Source: Archangium gephyra
Lineage (GTDB): Bacteria; Myxococcota; Myxococcia; Myxococcales; Myxococcaceae
Assembly (NCBI RefSeq): GCF_001027285.1
Contig: NZ_CP011509.1
Coordinates: 856,501-920,500, forward strand
Length of the DNA: 64,000 nt
Reading direction: 5' to 3'
Shown here: in pieces, positions 25,845-34,148 of the stretch
How positions within the stretch are numbered: the stretch's first letter is position 1
Layout of the letters: each line of letters starts with the position of its first letter
Translations under genes and position numbers: made by a program
Notes under the pieces: model-generated
Told to the model about the DNA's origin: nothing
Seen by the model: the letters and a program-made list of their open reading frames with translations, nothing else
Databases searched by the model: none

Positions 25845-26654
25845 ATGACGGACGCGAAGCGCGGCAAGGACGGGAGGCTGGGACCGTATCGGCTTGGCAG
25901 GCGGCACGGGAGCAAGGGCTCGGAGGAGGAGCTGGGCCGGCTCTACGAGGCGCACAACGTCCAGACGGACAAGCCGGCGCTGGTGCTGGTTCCGGGCCCG
26001 GGCGAGTGCGGGGAGCCGGAGGAGGAGTGGTCGGTGCGCGTCACGGCCCGGGACCGGCCGCCCTACGTGGCGCTGGAAGTGGAACAGGCGCCGGCCTCGG
26101 GAGGGCTGGCGGGACTGGCGGGGCTCTTCGAGGTGCTCACCCGCATGATGGAGCGGATGGAGTGGAGCGACGAAGCACGCCGTCACCTGATGCACCCGCC
26201 AGAGGGGCGGCTGAAGCGGTGGGCCGCGGGTGCACGCCGGGTGATGGAGAAGGGGTTGGATTACAGCATCGAACTGCTCATCGTGGCCCTGGTGCTGGTG
26301 ATGATCGCGGCACACGTGCGGGCCTACTTCGAGAGCCAGCGGGGCGAGCAGCACGAGACGGGTGGGAGCGCCGTGCAGGTGGTGGAGGAGGGGCGCGCGC
26401 CCACGCTGGTGGACATGGGGGACGAAAGCCCGGCGGGCATCACCTATCCCCTGCCGGCGAAGCCTTTCAGCGATCAGGCGAAGGCGCCATGCAGGCCCAA
26501 CAAGTCCGAGGTGGAACTCAGCGGTGGCTGCTGGTTGGAACTCGCCAAGCGTCCGCCCTGTGGAGAAGATTTCGCCGAGTACCAGGGCAAGTGCTACGTG
26601 CCGGTGTCGGCGCGCTCGCGCAAGCCGCGTGAGCCACAGTCCATCCAACCGTGA
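25845..26654 (+). CDS. Single-pass membrane protein with kinase-like N-terminus
   Basis: A 269-residue protein. Residues 11-50 (LGPYRLGRRHGSKG, then GRLYEAHNVQTDKPALVLVP) look like the glycine-loop start of a Ser/Thr kinase, but the loop is broken and the rest of a kinase is absent, so it is inactive at best. One membrane segment spans ~141-161 (IELLIVALVLVMIAAHV). The outside part is Cys- and Pro-containing (residues CRPNKSEVELSGGCWLEL, GEDFAEYQGKCYVP). Myxobacteria carry many such kinase-associated membrane proteins, but I cannot assign a function. Start ATG 25845 is preceded by GAGAGGAGG. Confidence 0.65.
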   Translation: MTDAKRGKDGRLGPYRLGRRHGSKGSEEELGRLYEAHNVQTDKPALVLVPGPGECGEPEEEWSVRVTARDRPPYVALEVEQAPASGGLAGLAGLFEVLTRMMERMEWSDEARRHLMHPPEGRLKRWAAGARRVMEKGLDYSIELLIVALVLVMIAAHVRAYFESQRGEQHETGGSAVQVVEEGRAPTLVDMGDESPAGITYPLPAKPFSDQAKAPCRPNKSEVELSGGCWLELAKRPPCGEDFAEYQGKCYVPVSARSRKPREPQSIQP

Positions 26655-26800
26655 GCCACTGTGATCCTCCTTATCCAGGAGGGAAGAGCCGTCTTGCGAT
26701 TCAGCTCACCCTGAACGTTCCAGCTCAGTATCTCATTGATGCTGAGCCAGTGAACTACCCGGCGGAGGAACTGGCCGAAGAAGTCACAGCGCTACGCTGA
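26651..26800 (+). CDS. Possible small protein, 49 residues
   Basis: A short frame with GTG start overlapping the upstream stop by 4 bases (GTGA), which permits coupled translation. The predicted peptide contains LAIQLTLNVPAQYLIDAEP and ends EELAEEVTALR. Its low-bias, protein-like composition stands out from the random Arg/Pro/Ala shadows typical of this GC-rich DNA. It could be a genuine small partner of the membrane protein or the tail of a decayed gene. Confidence 0.4.
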   Translation: MSHCDPPYPGGKSRLAIQLTLNVPAQYLIDAEPVNYPAEELAEEVTALR

Positions 26801-27017
26801 TGCTGATTGCCGGGCGGAGCGGATGGCTCGCACTCTCTCACACGGCGGGAAAAGCATTCTCATGCATGCAATAGCAGACGCCCGTGGAGTCCATGCGCGA
26901 CACTGCTGTCTGCCTGGAAACCTTCACGCTCACTCCGTCCTGGCGGGCAGGAGGCAGTAGGAACAGGGAGCACTACATCCCTCCTCATCGCGCGCTGCGA
27001 TCCTCAAGGAGGCCGAT

Positions 27018-28223
27018 GTGGATGCTCCTGGCCAGTCGGAATGTGTCTCCCGCTTGCGGTTGCTCGTCGGGGTGCATGAGGGCGGGTTCAACGGCATCGA
27101 CACCTACTCGGAGCAGGTCGCGGCCAGCGCCGTCGCCGCCGGGCACGAGGTGACGCTGGCGGCCACGGCGTCGGCGGCCTCCCGTCTCCGCATGGGCCTC
27201 GGGCAGGCCGGGGTCCGCATCCTGGAGCTCGACATCGCGCCTCCCGGCCAGATTGCCCGTCTGGCGGCGCGCTTCTGGCCCCGGCTCGAGCGGCGCCGGC
27301 TCGAGCACGGGCTGGCCTCGGCACTCGCCCGCACCGGACAGCGCTTCGACGTGGTCCACCTCAACCGCCCGGGTCTGGCTCCGGCCATCCGTCCCTTCAC
27401 CCGCAGGCTCGTCTCGGCCGCCTGGTTCTACCCTCACGAGCCGGTGCTTCGCGCCGTGGAGACCTGGCGGCATACCCGGGGCGGCAACCTCCTGCGGCGG
27501 ATGGTGATGACCCTCAAGTCGTTCTCCCACTACCTCGGCGACGTGGAGGGGTACCGCGCCTCGGACTGCGTCGTGGCTCCGACGCCTTCACTGTCCGCCC
27601 AGCTCCGCTCCCAGGGCATCCAGGCCATGCTCTGTCCTCCGCCCGTCCAGGTGGAGCGCCCTCAGCTGTCTCCGGCACACGAGGGGCGCGCGGCGGACCT
27701 CAAGCGGCTGCTCATCTGCAGCGGGGACCTGTCCCACCCGAGGAAGAACCTCCTCCTCGCCCTGGAGTCCCTGCGCTACCTCGCGCCGCGCGGCTGGCGG
27801 CTCCAGTTGGAAGTGATTGGGAAGAATCCGGAGCGGCTCCAGGCGCTGGCTCGCACCCTGCCGGAGGGCATCGACGTGCGCTTCACCGGACCGCTCCCGG
27901 CCGCGCAGGTCCAGGCGCATATGCGCTCGGCGGATGTCTTCCTCTTCCCCAGCCTCTACGAGGAGTGGGGCTACGCCGCCGTGGAGGCGCTCCTGTGCGG
28001 CACGCCCGTGGCCACCTTCCCCGTCTATCCCTTCCCCTTCATGCTCGAGGGCGGGTTGGGAGCGATCGCCGGAGACCTGTCCGCGCGAAGCCTCGCCGAG
28101 GCCGTGGAGCAGGCCTTCCAACTGGACGACAGGCCCCGGCTCGCCCGGGCCGCCGCGGAACGGTTCGGTGGCTCCGTGGTGGCGCGCAAGCTGACGGAGA
28201 TCTGGACCTCGCCTCGGGCGTGA
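27018..28223 (+). CDS. Glycosyltransferase family 4
   Basis: A 401-residue GT-B fold glycosyltransferase. The GTG start at 27018 has AAGGAGG five bases upstream. The N-terminal GGFNGIDTYSEQVA loop, the LICSGDLSHPRKNLLLALES strand after the linker, and the donor-site motif EEWGYAAVEALLCGTPVATF (E-x7-E type) define GT4. It transfers a sugar from a nucleotide donor to an unknown acceptor, probably in surface polysaccharide or glycolipid synthesis. No membrane segment is visible, and no polysaccharide genes are adjacent. Confidence 0.88.
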   Translation: MDAPGQSECVSRLRLLVGVHEGGFNGIDTYSEQVAASAVAAGHEVTLAATASAASRLRMGLGQAGVRILELDIAPPGQIARLAARFWPRLERRRLEHGLASALARTGQRFDVVHLNRPGLAPAIRPFTRRLVSAAWFYPHEPVLRAVETWRHTRGGNLLRRMVMTLKSFSHYLGDVEGYRASDCVVAPTPSLSAQLRSQGIQAMLCPPPVQVERPQLSPAHEGRAADLKRLLICSGDLSHPRKNLLLALESLRYLAPRGWRLQLEVIGKNPERLQALARTLPEGIDVRFTGPLPAAQVQAHMRSADVFLFPSLYEEWGYAAVEALLCGTPVATFPVYPFPFMLEGGLGAIAGDLSARSLAEAVEQAFQLDDRPRLARAAAERFGGSVVARKLTEIWTSPRA

Positions 28224-28241
28224 GGAGGCGCACTCCCCGAG

Positions 28242-28799
28242 TCATCGCTCCCAGAGTATGGCGAGCTTCAACGGGAGCACCGCGAAGGGCTCGGCATGCA
28301 CGGTGGTCTCGCCGCTCCAGTGGCCCTGCCGGCTCCAGCGCCGCCGCTCCAGGCGGTAGACCTCCAGCGACCGTTGGAGTGGATCCACGAACCACAGATG
28401 GCCCACGCCTTCACGGGCATAGGCCTTCATCTTCTTCTCCCGGTCCAGCACCTCCGTGGACGGCGAGAGCACCTCGCACACCCAGTCGGGGGCCAGGGTG
28501 AAGGCCGCCGTGTGCGGCATCTGGGGCATGCGTTCCCGGCGCCAGCCCGCCAGGTCCGGCACCAGGGCGTCGTCCCCCAGGTGCAGCTCGGGCTTATCCA
28601 GGATGACCCAGCCTCCGGGCCCTCCCTCGCCCAGGTCGAAAGGCCTGCCCAGCCACATTCCGAGTCGAGTCGCGGCCCGGACTTGGGGCAAGGCCAGGTG
28701 GTGGCTCACATACAACTCGCCATCGACGAGCTCCCCCACGCAGTGGGGGGGGACGGTCTCCAGGCCTTCGTAGGTGGCCTTGCGCCTCGACCCGCTCAT
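28242..28799 (-). CDS. Uma2-family (DUF820) nuclease-like protein
   Basis: A 185-residue protein of the Uma2/DUF820 family, a PD-(D/E)XK fold expanded in cyanobacteria and myxobacteria. Diagnostic segments are GELVDGELYV, D...LVPDLAGWRRER (catalytic Asp), DWVCEVLSPST (catalytic Glu), and KMKAYAREGVGHLWFVDP. A paralogue lies at 37264-37839. The real function of the family is unsettled. It is convergent with the glycosyltransferase gene. Confidence 0.9.
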   Translation of the reverse strand: MSGSRRKATYEGLETVPPHCVGELVDGELYVSHHLALPQVRAATRLGMWLGRPFDLGEGGPGGWVILDKPELHLGDDALVPDLAGWRRERMPQMPHTAAFTLAPDWVCEVLSPSTEVLDREKKMKAYAREGVGHLWFVDPLQRSLEVYRLERRRWSRQGHWSGETTVHAEPFAVLPLKLAILWER

Positions 28800-28986
28800 G
28801 CCCGGAGCAGGGGAGTCGAAGGGGCTTCTTCAAGCGGCGTCCATGGACTGTCGAGCGAGCCGTGACCCATGCCTACAGTCTAGAGGTGACCTCTGAAGTT
28901 GGCAAGGTGAACACAACATCCGAGGTGATGTCCGGCGGACCCGTGAAGGGATCGGGCGGGGAGGCCATCGCTTTCCAGCCTCGGGG

Positions 28987-29739
28987 TTAGCGGGAGGCCT
29001 GGGCCTTGGCGGGCACGAGGTTGGAGTAGCGCGCGGTGATGCGCAGGTGCTTGCGGTAGAAGAGGAAGCCGCCCTCGGCGTCCACGTGGAGGGTGTCGAG
29101 CACCTGGCCCACGCCGGGCTGGGCGCGGAAGTCCATGCGCACGTCCACCCGGTCCGCCATGTCCGGCAGCTCCGTGGGGCTGTAGACGAGGCGCACCAGC
29201 TGGCCCGAGTTGGGGTCCACCAGCGCCTCGCCCTTGTGGACATAGGGGGCCCGGGTGTCATCGGCGCGGGGCTCGAAGCGCAGGCGCAGCCGGTGGGGCT
29301 CGCGAGGATCCGGGCTCGCCAGCGAGAAGCGGTGCTGGGCCAGGTGCGAGGCGGCGAAGGGCAGGTTCACCGAGTTGAACGCCGTGCGCACCTCGCCCTT
29401 GCGCTGGCGCTCCTCCAGGTCCTTGCGCAACGCCTCGGTGGCGTCCTGGCCGTCCTTGCTCGCCTGGAGCACCTCGCGGTGGTGCTGGCCGTCCTTCACC
29501 GTGACGCGGTCCACCCGCTCCTGGGTGTGCTTCACGTTGCCGTCCCCGTCGAGCTCCTCCACCCGCAGGGTGATGGTCACCTGCTCCACCTTGCCCGCGA
29601 GCAGCTCCTCCATGCCCCACGTCGTCTCACCCAGGCGCCGGGCGAGCACCTCGGCCTCCACGGTGGGGGTGGGTCCTCCCTGGGCCTCCACGGAGAAGGA
29701 CGAGAGCAGCAGACCCACCAGGGTGAGCGCGCGACACAT
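28987..29739 (-). CDS. Secreted protein of unknown function
   Basis: A 250-residue protein from ATG 29739. The ATG is chosen because it starts a signal peptide (MCRALTLVGLLLSSFSVEAQG) and has GGAG just upstream; a 44-codon extension lacks these features. The mature part is strand-rich with a charged middle (residues KDLEERQRKGEVR). Segments such as KGEALVDPNSGQLVRLVYSP and DMADRVDVRMDFRAQPG suggest a periplasmic or outer-membrane-associated beta protein. I do not recognise the family. Confidence 0.7.
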   Translation of the reverse strand: MCRALTLVGLLLSSFSVEAQGGPTPTVEAEVLARRLGETTWGMEELLAGKVEQVTITLRVEELDGDGNVKHTQERVDRVTVKDGQHHREVLQASKDGQDATEALRKDLEERQRKGEVRTAFNSVNLPFAASHLAQHRFSLASPDPREPHRLRLRFEPRADDTRAPYVHKGEALVDPNSGQLVRLVYSPTELPDMADRVDVRMDFRAQPGVGQVLDTLHVDAEGGFLFYRKHLRITARYSNLVPAKAQASR

Positions 29740-29884
29740 GCAGGGCTCCTGGATGACCCCGCCCGGAGCGGCGGGGGGCGTGGAAGATGCACCACGCCGC
29801 GCCCTGGCGGAAGTGAGGAATCCACGAAAGTTGTCCCGCTTCTCGCGGAACCAACTGCCGAGGATTCTCACCGGCCGGGAAGCC

Positions 29885-31033
29885 TCACCCGTCCATGGGC
29901 GGCGAGGCGTTGACCGGCTCGGGCGGATGGGTGGGCGGCAGGCGCTGCTCCTGCTCCCCGGTGGGCCGCTGGCGCTTCTCGAAGGGCTCCAGCCGCACCG
30001 GGCGTCCCGTCTCCGCGGACTCGTAGAGCGCGCGGATGATGCGCACGTCGGCCAGTCCCTCCCAGCCGCTGGGCTCCACCTCGCGGCCGTGGAGGATGCA
30101 GTCGCTGAAGTAGGAGATTTCCGGGCCGATCTGGTCGCGCGCGGGCAGGGTGCGCTTCTTCTTGCCCTTCGTCTCCAGCTCCAGGGTCATCTTCCCCTTG
30201 TAGTCATAGGCGTTCTCCAGGCGGAGGCTGCCCTTGGTGCCCACGAGCTGGTAGGTGCCCGTGGCGGCGGTGCCGAAGCTCACGTTGAAGGAGGCCAGCC
30301 GGTCGTCCGGGAAGCGCAGCACCGCGGACACGGCCTCCTCCGTCTCGGCGAAGCGCGCGTCCTTGCCCCGGGCCTTGAAGGCGAACACCTCCTCGGGCTC
30401 GGCGCGGAAGAGGTAGCGCGCGGCGTTGACGCAGTAGACGCCGATGTCCCAGAGCACCCCGCCGCCCTTGTCCGCCTCCACGCGGATGTTGGGGGCGTCA
30501 ATCTGGAAGCTGAAGGAGGAGCTGAAGAGGCGCGGCTCGCCAATCCTGCCCTTGCGCACCGCCTCCATGGCCGCGAGGTTGGTGGACTCGAAGTGCAGCC
30601 GGTAGGCCGTCATCAGCTTCACGTCGCTGTCCTCGGCGGCGCGAATCATGTCCAGGCACTGTGGCTCGTCGAGCGCCAGGGGCTTCTCGCACAGCACATG
30701 GGCGCCGGCCCGGGCCGCGCGCACCGCGTACTCGGCGTGCAGGGAGTTGGGCAGGGCGATATAGACGGCGTCCACCTCGGGCAGGGCGAGGCACTCCTCG
30801 AACTGCTCATAGCCGTAGACGGGGACGCCGTGGCGCTTGCCCAGCACGCGGTGCTTCTTGGGGTCACCGGAGACGAGCGCCACCAGCTGGGAGTTCTTCT
30901 TCGCGTTCTTGAAGGCGGGGAGGATGGCGTCCTGGGCGAAGTGTCCGAGCCCGACCACCACGTAGCCCACCTTGCGCGCCTTCTGGCGCGTGCGCCGCGT
31001 GCCCTGCTCCCCTGCCTGCTTGCGAGACGGCAT
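29885..31033 (-). CDS. Gfo/Idh/MocA family oxidoreductase
   Basis: A 382-residue NAD(P)-dependent sugar dehydrogenase-type enzyme. The Rossmann motif GYVVVGLGHFAQDAILPAF lies near residue 25, the conserved EKPLA at ~125, and the C-terminal domain motif GGGVLWDIGVYCVNAARYLF at ~200-220. The first ~20 residues are Arg/Lys-rich (KQAGEQGTRRTRQKARK) and may be a flexible tail. The C-terminal ~35 residues are Pro-rich and unusual for the family. Its substrate is unknown; relatives include glucose-fructose oxidoreductase-like enzymes. It is divergent from the histidine kinase at 31291. Confidence 0.9.
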   Translation of the reverse strand: MPSRKQAGEQGTRRTRQKARKVGYVVVGLGHFAQDAILPAFKNAKKNSQLVALVSGDPKKHRVLGKRHGVPVYGYEQFEECLALPEVDAVYIALPNSLHAEYAVRAARAGAHVLCEKPLALDEPQCLDMIRAAEDSDVKLMTAYRLHFESTNLAAMEAVRKGRIGEPRLFSSSFSFQIDAPNIRVEADKGGGVLWDIGVYCVNAARYLFRAEPEEVFAFKARGKDARFAETEEAVSAVLRFPDDRLASFNVSFGTAATGTYQLVGTKGSLRLENAYDYKGKMTLELETKGKKKRTLPARDQIGPEISYFSDCILHGREVEPSGWEGLADVRIIRALYESAETGRPVRLEPFEKRQRPTGEQEQRLPPTHPPEPVNASPPMDG

Positions 31034-31290
31034 GTCCGCTTCCTCCTGGAATCTGTCGGCGGGGCAAGCTCGGCATGGTGGGGTGAGGCGACAACCCACC
31101 CGGGGGCGAGCCGGGGCGGCGTGTCGGAGGGAGGACGGGACGAGGGGGGCAGCCAACCTGGCATGTCTGTTACAGTGTGGGCAACCTGCGCGCCGGAACT
31201 CGGGGGAGGGGCGCGCGTCGGGTGGGCGCACGGGTGGCGGGAGGGGGTTGGCTCCTGACGTCAGGACGCAGGCCACAGCTTGGAGGAGGT

Positions 31291-32670
31291 ATGCGGTCAC
31301 CCGAGAAGGGGCAGGAGCCCGGGACGGCAGCGGGCCGGATACGGGCGCGTTTGGACTGGTTGGTGCTCGGACTGGTGGTCGTCGCCCACGTGATGGCGGT
31401 GGTGTCCATCTGGGGCCAGTGGGAGCGCATCGGCATCATCACGGCCATGTTCGTGGGGGTGGCCTGCATCAACTTCGTCATCGCGCGGCGGTTTCCGGCC
31501 GAGCGGGCGAAGACGGCCGAGGCCCTGCGGATGACGTTCAACCTGCTCGTCTCCATGCCCATCTATGGCCACTTCACCGGCTGGGCGTTGCCGGTGTGGA
31601 TCCACCTGCCGCTCAACAGCCTCTGGGTGGGGGGGTTCATCGACACGCCGTCGCGGTTGCGCCTGCTGGTGTTGCTCTCGGCGGTGGTGGGCTTCGCGCT
31701 GTTCGACGGGTGTCCGCCGGTCCTGCCGCTCACCTTCTTCGTGCTGTCCGTGGCGCTCGCGGGCATCGCGGAGGCGCGCATCCACCTCAACCAGCTGACG
31801 ATGAAGGACCTGGAGGAGCGCAACCAGGAGCTGGCCAAGGCGCTGGCGGAGTTGGATCTGGCGCACCGGCGGGCCCGGGAGCAGGAGCGGCTGAGCAGCC
31901 TGGGCATGCTGGCCGCGGGCATCGCGCACGAGATCAACAACCCGATGAGCTACGTGAAGAGCAACATCCACACGCTCCATCTGGAGATGAAGGACCAGAA
32001 GGAGCTGCCCGGGCCGTTGCGCGAGTACGTGACGGAGGTGTTGCCGCAGACGCTGGATGGCATCAAGCGGGTGTGCTCCATCGTGGCGGACCTGAGGCGC
32101 TTCGCGCGAGGGGACCCCGAGGCGCTCATCGAGTACGACCTCAACGAGGAGGTGCGGGCGGCGCTGCGCATCACCCGGAGCCGGGTGTTGCCGGAGTGCG
32201 ACGTGGTCATCGAGCTGGGGGAGCTGCTGCCGATGCTCGGGCACCCGCGGCAGATTTCCCAGGTGGTGGTGAACCTGCTGCTCAACGCGGCGCAGGCGAT
32301 GAAGGGGCGGGGCACGGTGTACGTGTCCACGCGGCCGGACGGCGAGGACGACGTGGTGTTGACGGTGAGGGACACGGGGGTGGGGATGGCGCCGGAGGTG
32401 GTGGCCAACCTCTTCCAGCCCTTCTTCACGACGAGGCCGGCGGGAGAGGGGACGGGGCTGGGGCTGGCGGTGGTGCACGGCATCATCACGGCGCACGGCG
32501 GGCGCATCCGGGTGGAGAGCCAGCCGGGGGAGGGGAGCACCTTCACGGTGCGGCTGCCCCGGGTGCCGCCGATGAAGTTCATCGCCGCGCAGGAGGTGCC
32601 CGAGCAGCCGGGCGCCTCGACGATTCAGGTGTTCCAGGGGCCGCTCGCGCGCGGACAGCGGGAGGGCTAG
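31291..32670 (+). CDS. Membrane sensor histidine kinase
   Basis: A 459-residue kinase; ATG 31291 is preceded by GGAGGAGGT. Several membrane helices cover ~22-160, then a coiled coil (KDLEERNQELAKALAELDLA). The H-box GIAHEINNPMSYV has phosphorylatable His213; the N-box NLLLNAAQAM, G1 DTGVGMAPE and G2 GTGLGLAVVHG are intact. No sensory PAS or periplasmic loop is evident, so sensing is likely through the membrane helices. No response regulator is adjacent, which makes this an orphan kinase, common in myxobacteria. Confidence 0.9.
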   Translation: MRSPEKGQEPGTAAGRIRARLDWLVLGLVVVAHVMAVVSIWGQWERIGIITAMFVGVACINFVIARRFPAERAKTAEALRMTFNLLVSMPIYGHFTGWALPVWIHLPLNSLWVGGFIDTPSRLRLLVLLSAVVGFALFDGCPPVLPLTFFVLSVALAGIAEARIHLNQLTMKDLEERNQELAKALAELDLAHRRAREQERLSSLGMLAAGIAHEINNPMSYVKSNIHTLHLEMKDQKELPGPLREYVTEVLPQTLDGIKRVCSIVADLRRFARGDPEALIEYDLNEEVRAALRITRSRVLPECDVVIELGELLPMLGHPRQISQVVVNLLLNAAQAMKGRGTVYVSTRPDGEDDVVLTVRDTGVGMAPEVVANLFQPFFTTRPAGEGTGLGLAVVHGIITAHGGRIRVESQPGEGSTFTVRLPRVPPMKFIAAQEVPEQPGASTIQVFQGPLARGQREG

Positions 32671-33128
32671 GTGGGGAAGCCGGCCGCGTCCTCCGGAGAG
32701 GTGTAACGGGGAGGAGGGGCCGGGATGGGGCGGTGCTTCCAGCGGCGCGCGGCGGCCACGCCCCAGCCGGTGACGAGGAGGCCCTCGGCGACGGCGTCCA
32801 GCAGGTACACGGGCGAGATGCGCTGGGGCGAGTAGACGACGTCCACGGCGGCGAGCGAGGCGGCGCTGCCGGCGGCCAGGGACATGAGCTCGGGGTGGAC
32901 GCGGCGGCGCAGGCCGGCGGCGAGCAGGGTGCCGCCGACGACGGCGATGAGCGCGCCCACGGTCTTCACCAACCAGCCCTCGAGCTTGGGGCCCGTGATG
33001 GCCTCGAAGCTGCGCAGGTGGACGATGGGCCACAGGCCCGTGGCGAGATAGAAGACGCCCTGGGTGACGGCCAGTCCCGAGGCCAGGGGCCCGGTGTGCT
33101 CGGACTCGAGTTGCTCGACTGCCTCCAT
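32667..33128 (-). CDS. Small membrane protein
   Basis: A 153-residue protein; the ATG at 33128 has GGAGGAG just upstream. There are about four hydrophobic helices (GLAVTQGVFYLATGLWPIV, LVKTVGALIAVVGGTLLAAG, LAAGSAASLAAVDVVY, YLLDAVAEGLLVTGWGVAAA). It resembles uncharacterised small integral membrane proteins of proteobacteria; no function can be assigned. Its stop overlaps that of the convergent histidine kinase by 4 bases. Confidence 0.75.
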   Translation of the reverse strand: MEAVEQLESEHTGPLASGLAVTQGVFYLATGLWPIVHLRSFEAITGPKLEGWLVKTVGALIAVVGGTLLAAGLRRRVHPELMSLAAGSAASLAAVDVVYSPQRISPVYLLDAVAEGLLVTGWGVAAARRWKHRPIPAPPPRYTSPEDAAGFPT

Positions 33129-33231
33129 GTGCTCCTCCGGTGCTCTGAAGGAGGAAGATGGGGATGGCCTGGGATGGACGCTCGCCCGTCCGCTGTGCAT
33201 CCAGGAAAGTGAGCCTTGCTCCGTCACTCCT

Positions 33232-33264
33232 CCCTCGCCCTCCGGGAGAGGGTCGGGGTGAGGG
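33232..33264. repeat. REP-like element, left copy
   Basis: A 33-base element rich in CCCTC/GAGGG. Its reverse complement occurs at 33362-33394 with one mismatch, so the two copies form a head-to-head pair separated by 97 bases. Each copy also folds on itself. This is the typical structure of intergenic REP/BIME or MITE-type elements. Confidence 0.8.
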
Positions 33265-33361
33265 TAGCTGTCTCCGTTCTCCTGACCCGTGGGCCGGAGG
33301 GGCGCCGTGTTGGCTCCGTGATTCGGCACGGCTCCGGGATGCAACCCGAGTGTCTCCGATA

Positions 33362-33394
33362 CCCTCACCCCGTCCCTCTCCCGGAGGGCGAGGG
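33362..33394. repeat. REP-like element, right copy
   Basis: Inverted partner of 33232-33264 (32 of 33 positions complementary). It lies 31 bases beyond the end of the five-gene operon at 33426-37129 and could stop or stabilise that transcript. Confidence 0.8.
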
Positions 33395-33425
33395 GAAATG
33401 GGGACGGTGAGAGAGGAACGGGGGC

Positions 33426-34148
33426 TCAGGAGGGAAGAAACGCCTCCACCGTGCGCAGGGCGGCCTCGAGGCTCGCGAGCCCCTCGCGCCGCACGGTGTC
33501 CACCGCCTCCCGGGCCCAGGCGACCACCTCGCGCCGTTCCTCCTCGGACATGCCATGGAACCTCGCGTCCCCCGAGCGGATGTCCTCGGCCACGTGCGCC
33601 GCCACGCCCAGGCTCCGCCCGACCTCCACCGCCCGTCCGGCCCGCGCTGTGCCCTCCCACAGCACCCGCAGGTAGAGCGCCCATTGCTGTCCGGCGATGC
33701 CCTCGGCCACCTGTTGGAAGCGCGGCGCCGTCCACGCCGCCGTGCGCACCTCGAGCACCTGCAGGCCCGCCGCCGTCACCATGTCCCCCGCGGCCTCGGC
33801 CAGCACCGGGGCCGGGAGCTCCGAGCGGGCCAGCGTGGTGAAGCACAGCGACTGCAAGGCGAATTGCACCCCGGGCCCCACCCGCTGGGGCTCCTCCAGG
33901 TACGAGCACTCGCCATCCGCCAGGTCATCCGCGAGGTTCGCCGCGCAGGAGCACAAGAAGAGCCCCGCCGCGCGCCGCAGCAGCACCTCGCGTCCGAGCC
34001 CCACCTCGGCCCCCACCGCGTACAGCAGCGCCAGGGGCCCGGGCCGGCCCGCTTCCATCGCCGCGAGCACCTGCCGCTCGGCCTCTTCCGGGAGGCCCTG
34101 CCGGCGCAGCGCGCGCAGGGCCTCCTGGAAGACGGCGCCCGCGCTCAT
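33426..34148 (-). CDS. Isoprenyl-diphosphate-synthase-like protein
   Basis: A 240-residue protein related to trans-isoprenyl diphosphate synthases but shorter than the ~300-350 residues usual for the family. The first aspartate-rich motif is present as LADDLADGE. In place of the second there is only AEDIRSGDARF, so catalysis is doubtful or altered. Size and degeneracy recall ComQ-type prenyl-modification proteins more than housekeeping synthases. It is the last gene of the five-gene unit and its ATG overlaps the histidine kinase stop (ATGA). A link between prenyl chemistry and the kinase is an inference. Confidence 0.7.
   Translation of the reverse strand: MSAGAVFQEALRALRRQGLPEEAERQVLAAMEAGRPGPLALLYAVGAEVGLGREVLLRRAAGLFLCSCAANLADDLADGECSYLEEPQRVGPGVQFALQSLCFTTLARSELPAPVLAEAAGDMVTAAGLQVLEVRTAAWTAPRFQQVAEGIAGQQWALYLRVLWEGTARAGRAVEVGRSLGVAAHVAEDIRSGDARFHGMSEEERREVVAWAREAVDTVRREGLASLEAALRTVEAFLPS

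Noticed and set aside
33232-33394. The inverted 33-base pair as a two-unit CRISPR
   Set aside because: The copies are inverted, not direct, and there are only two with no cas genes nearby.
31297-33909. An 870-codon minus-strand frame across the histidine kinase and the REP pair
   Set aside because: The plus-strand kinase has all H, N and G boxes; the minus frame crosses unrelated genes and a repeat.
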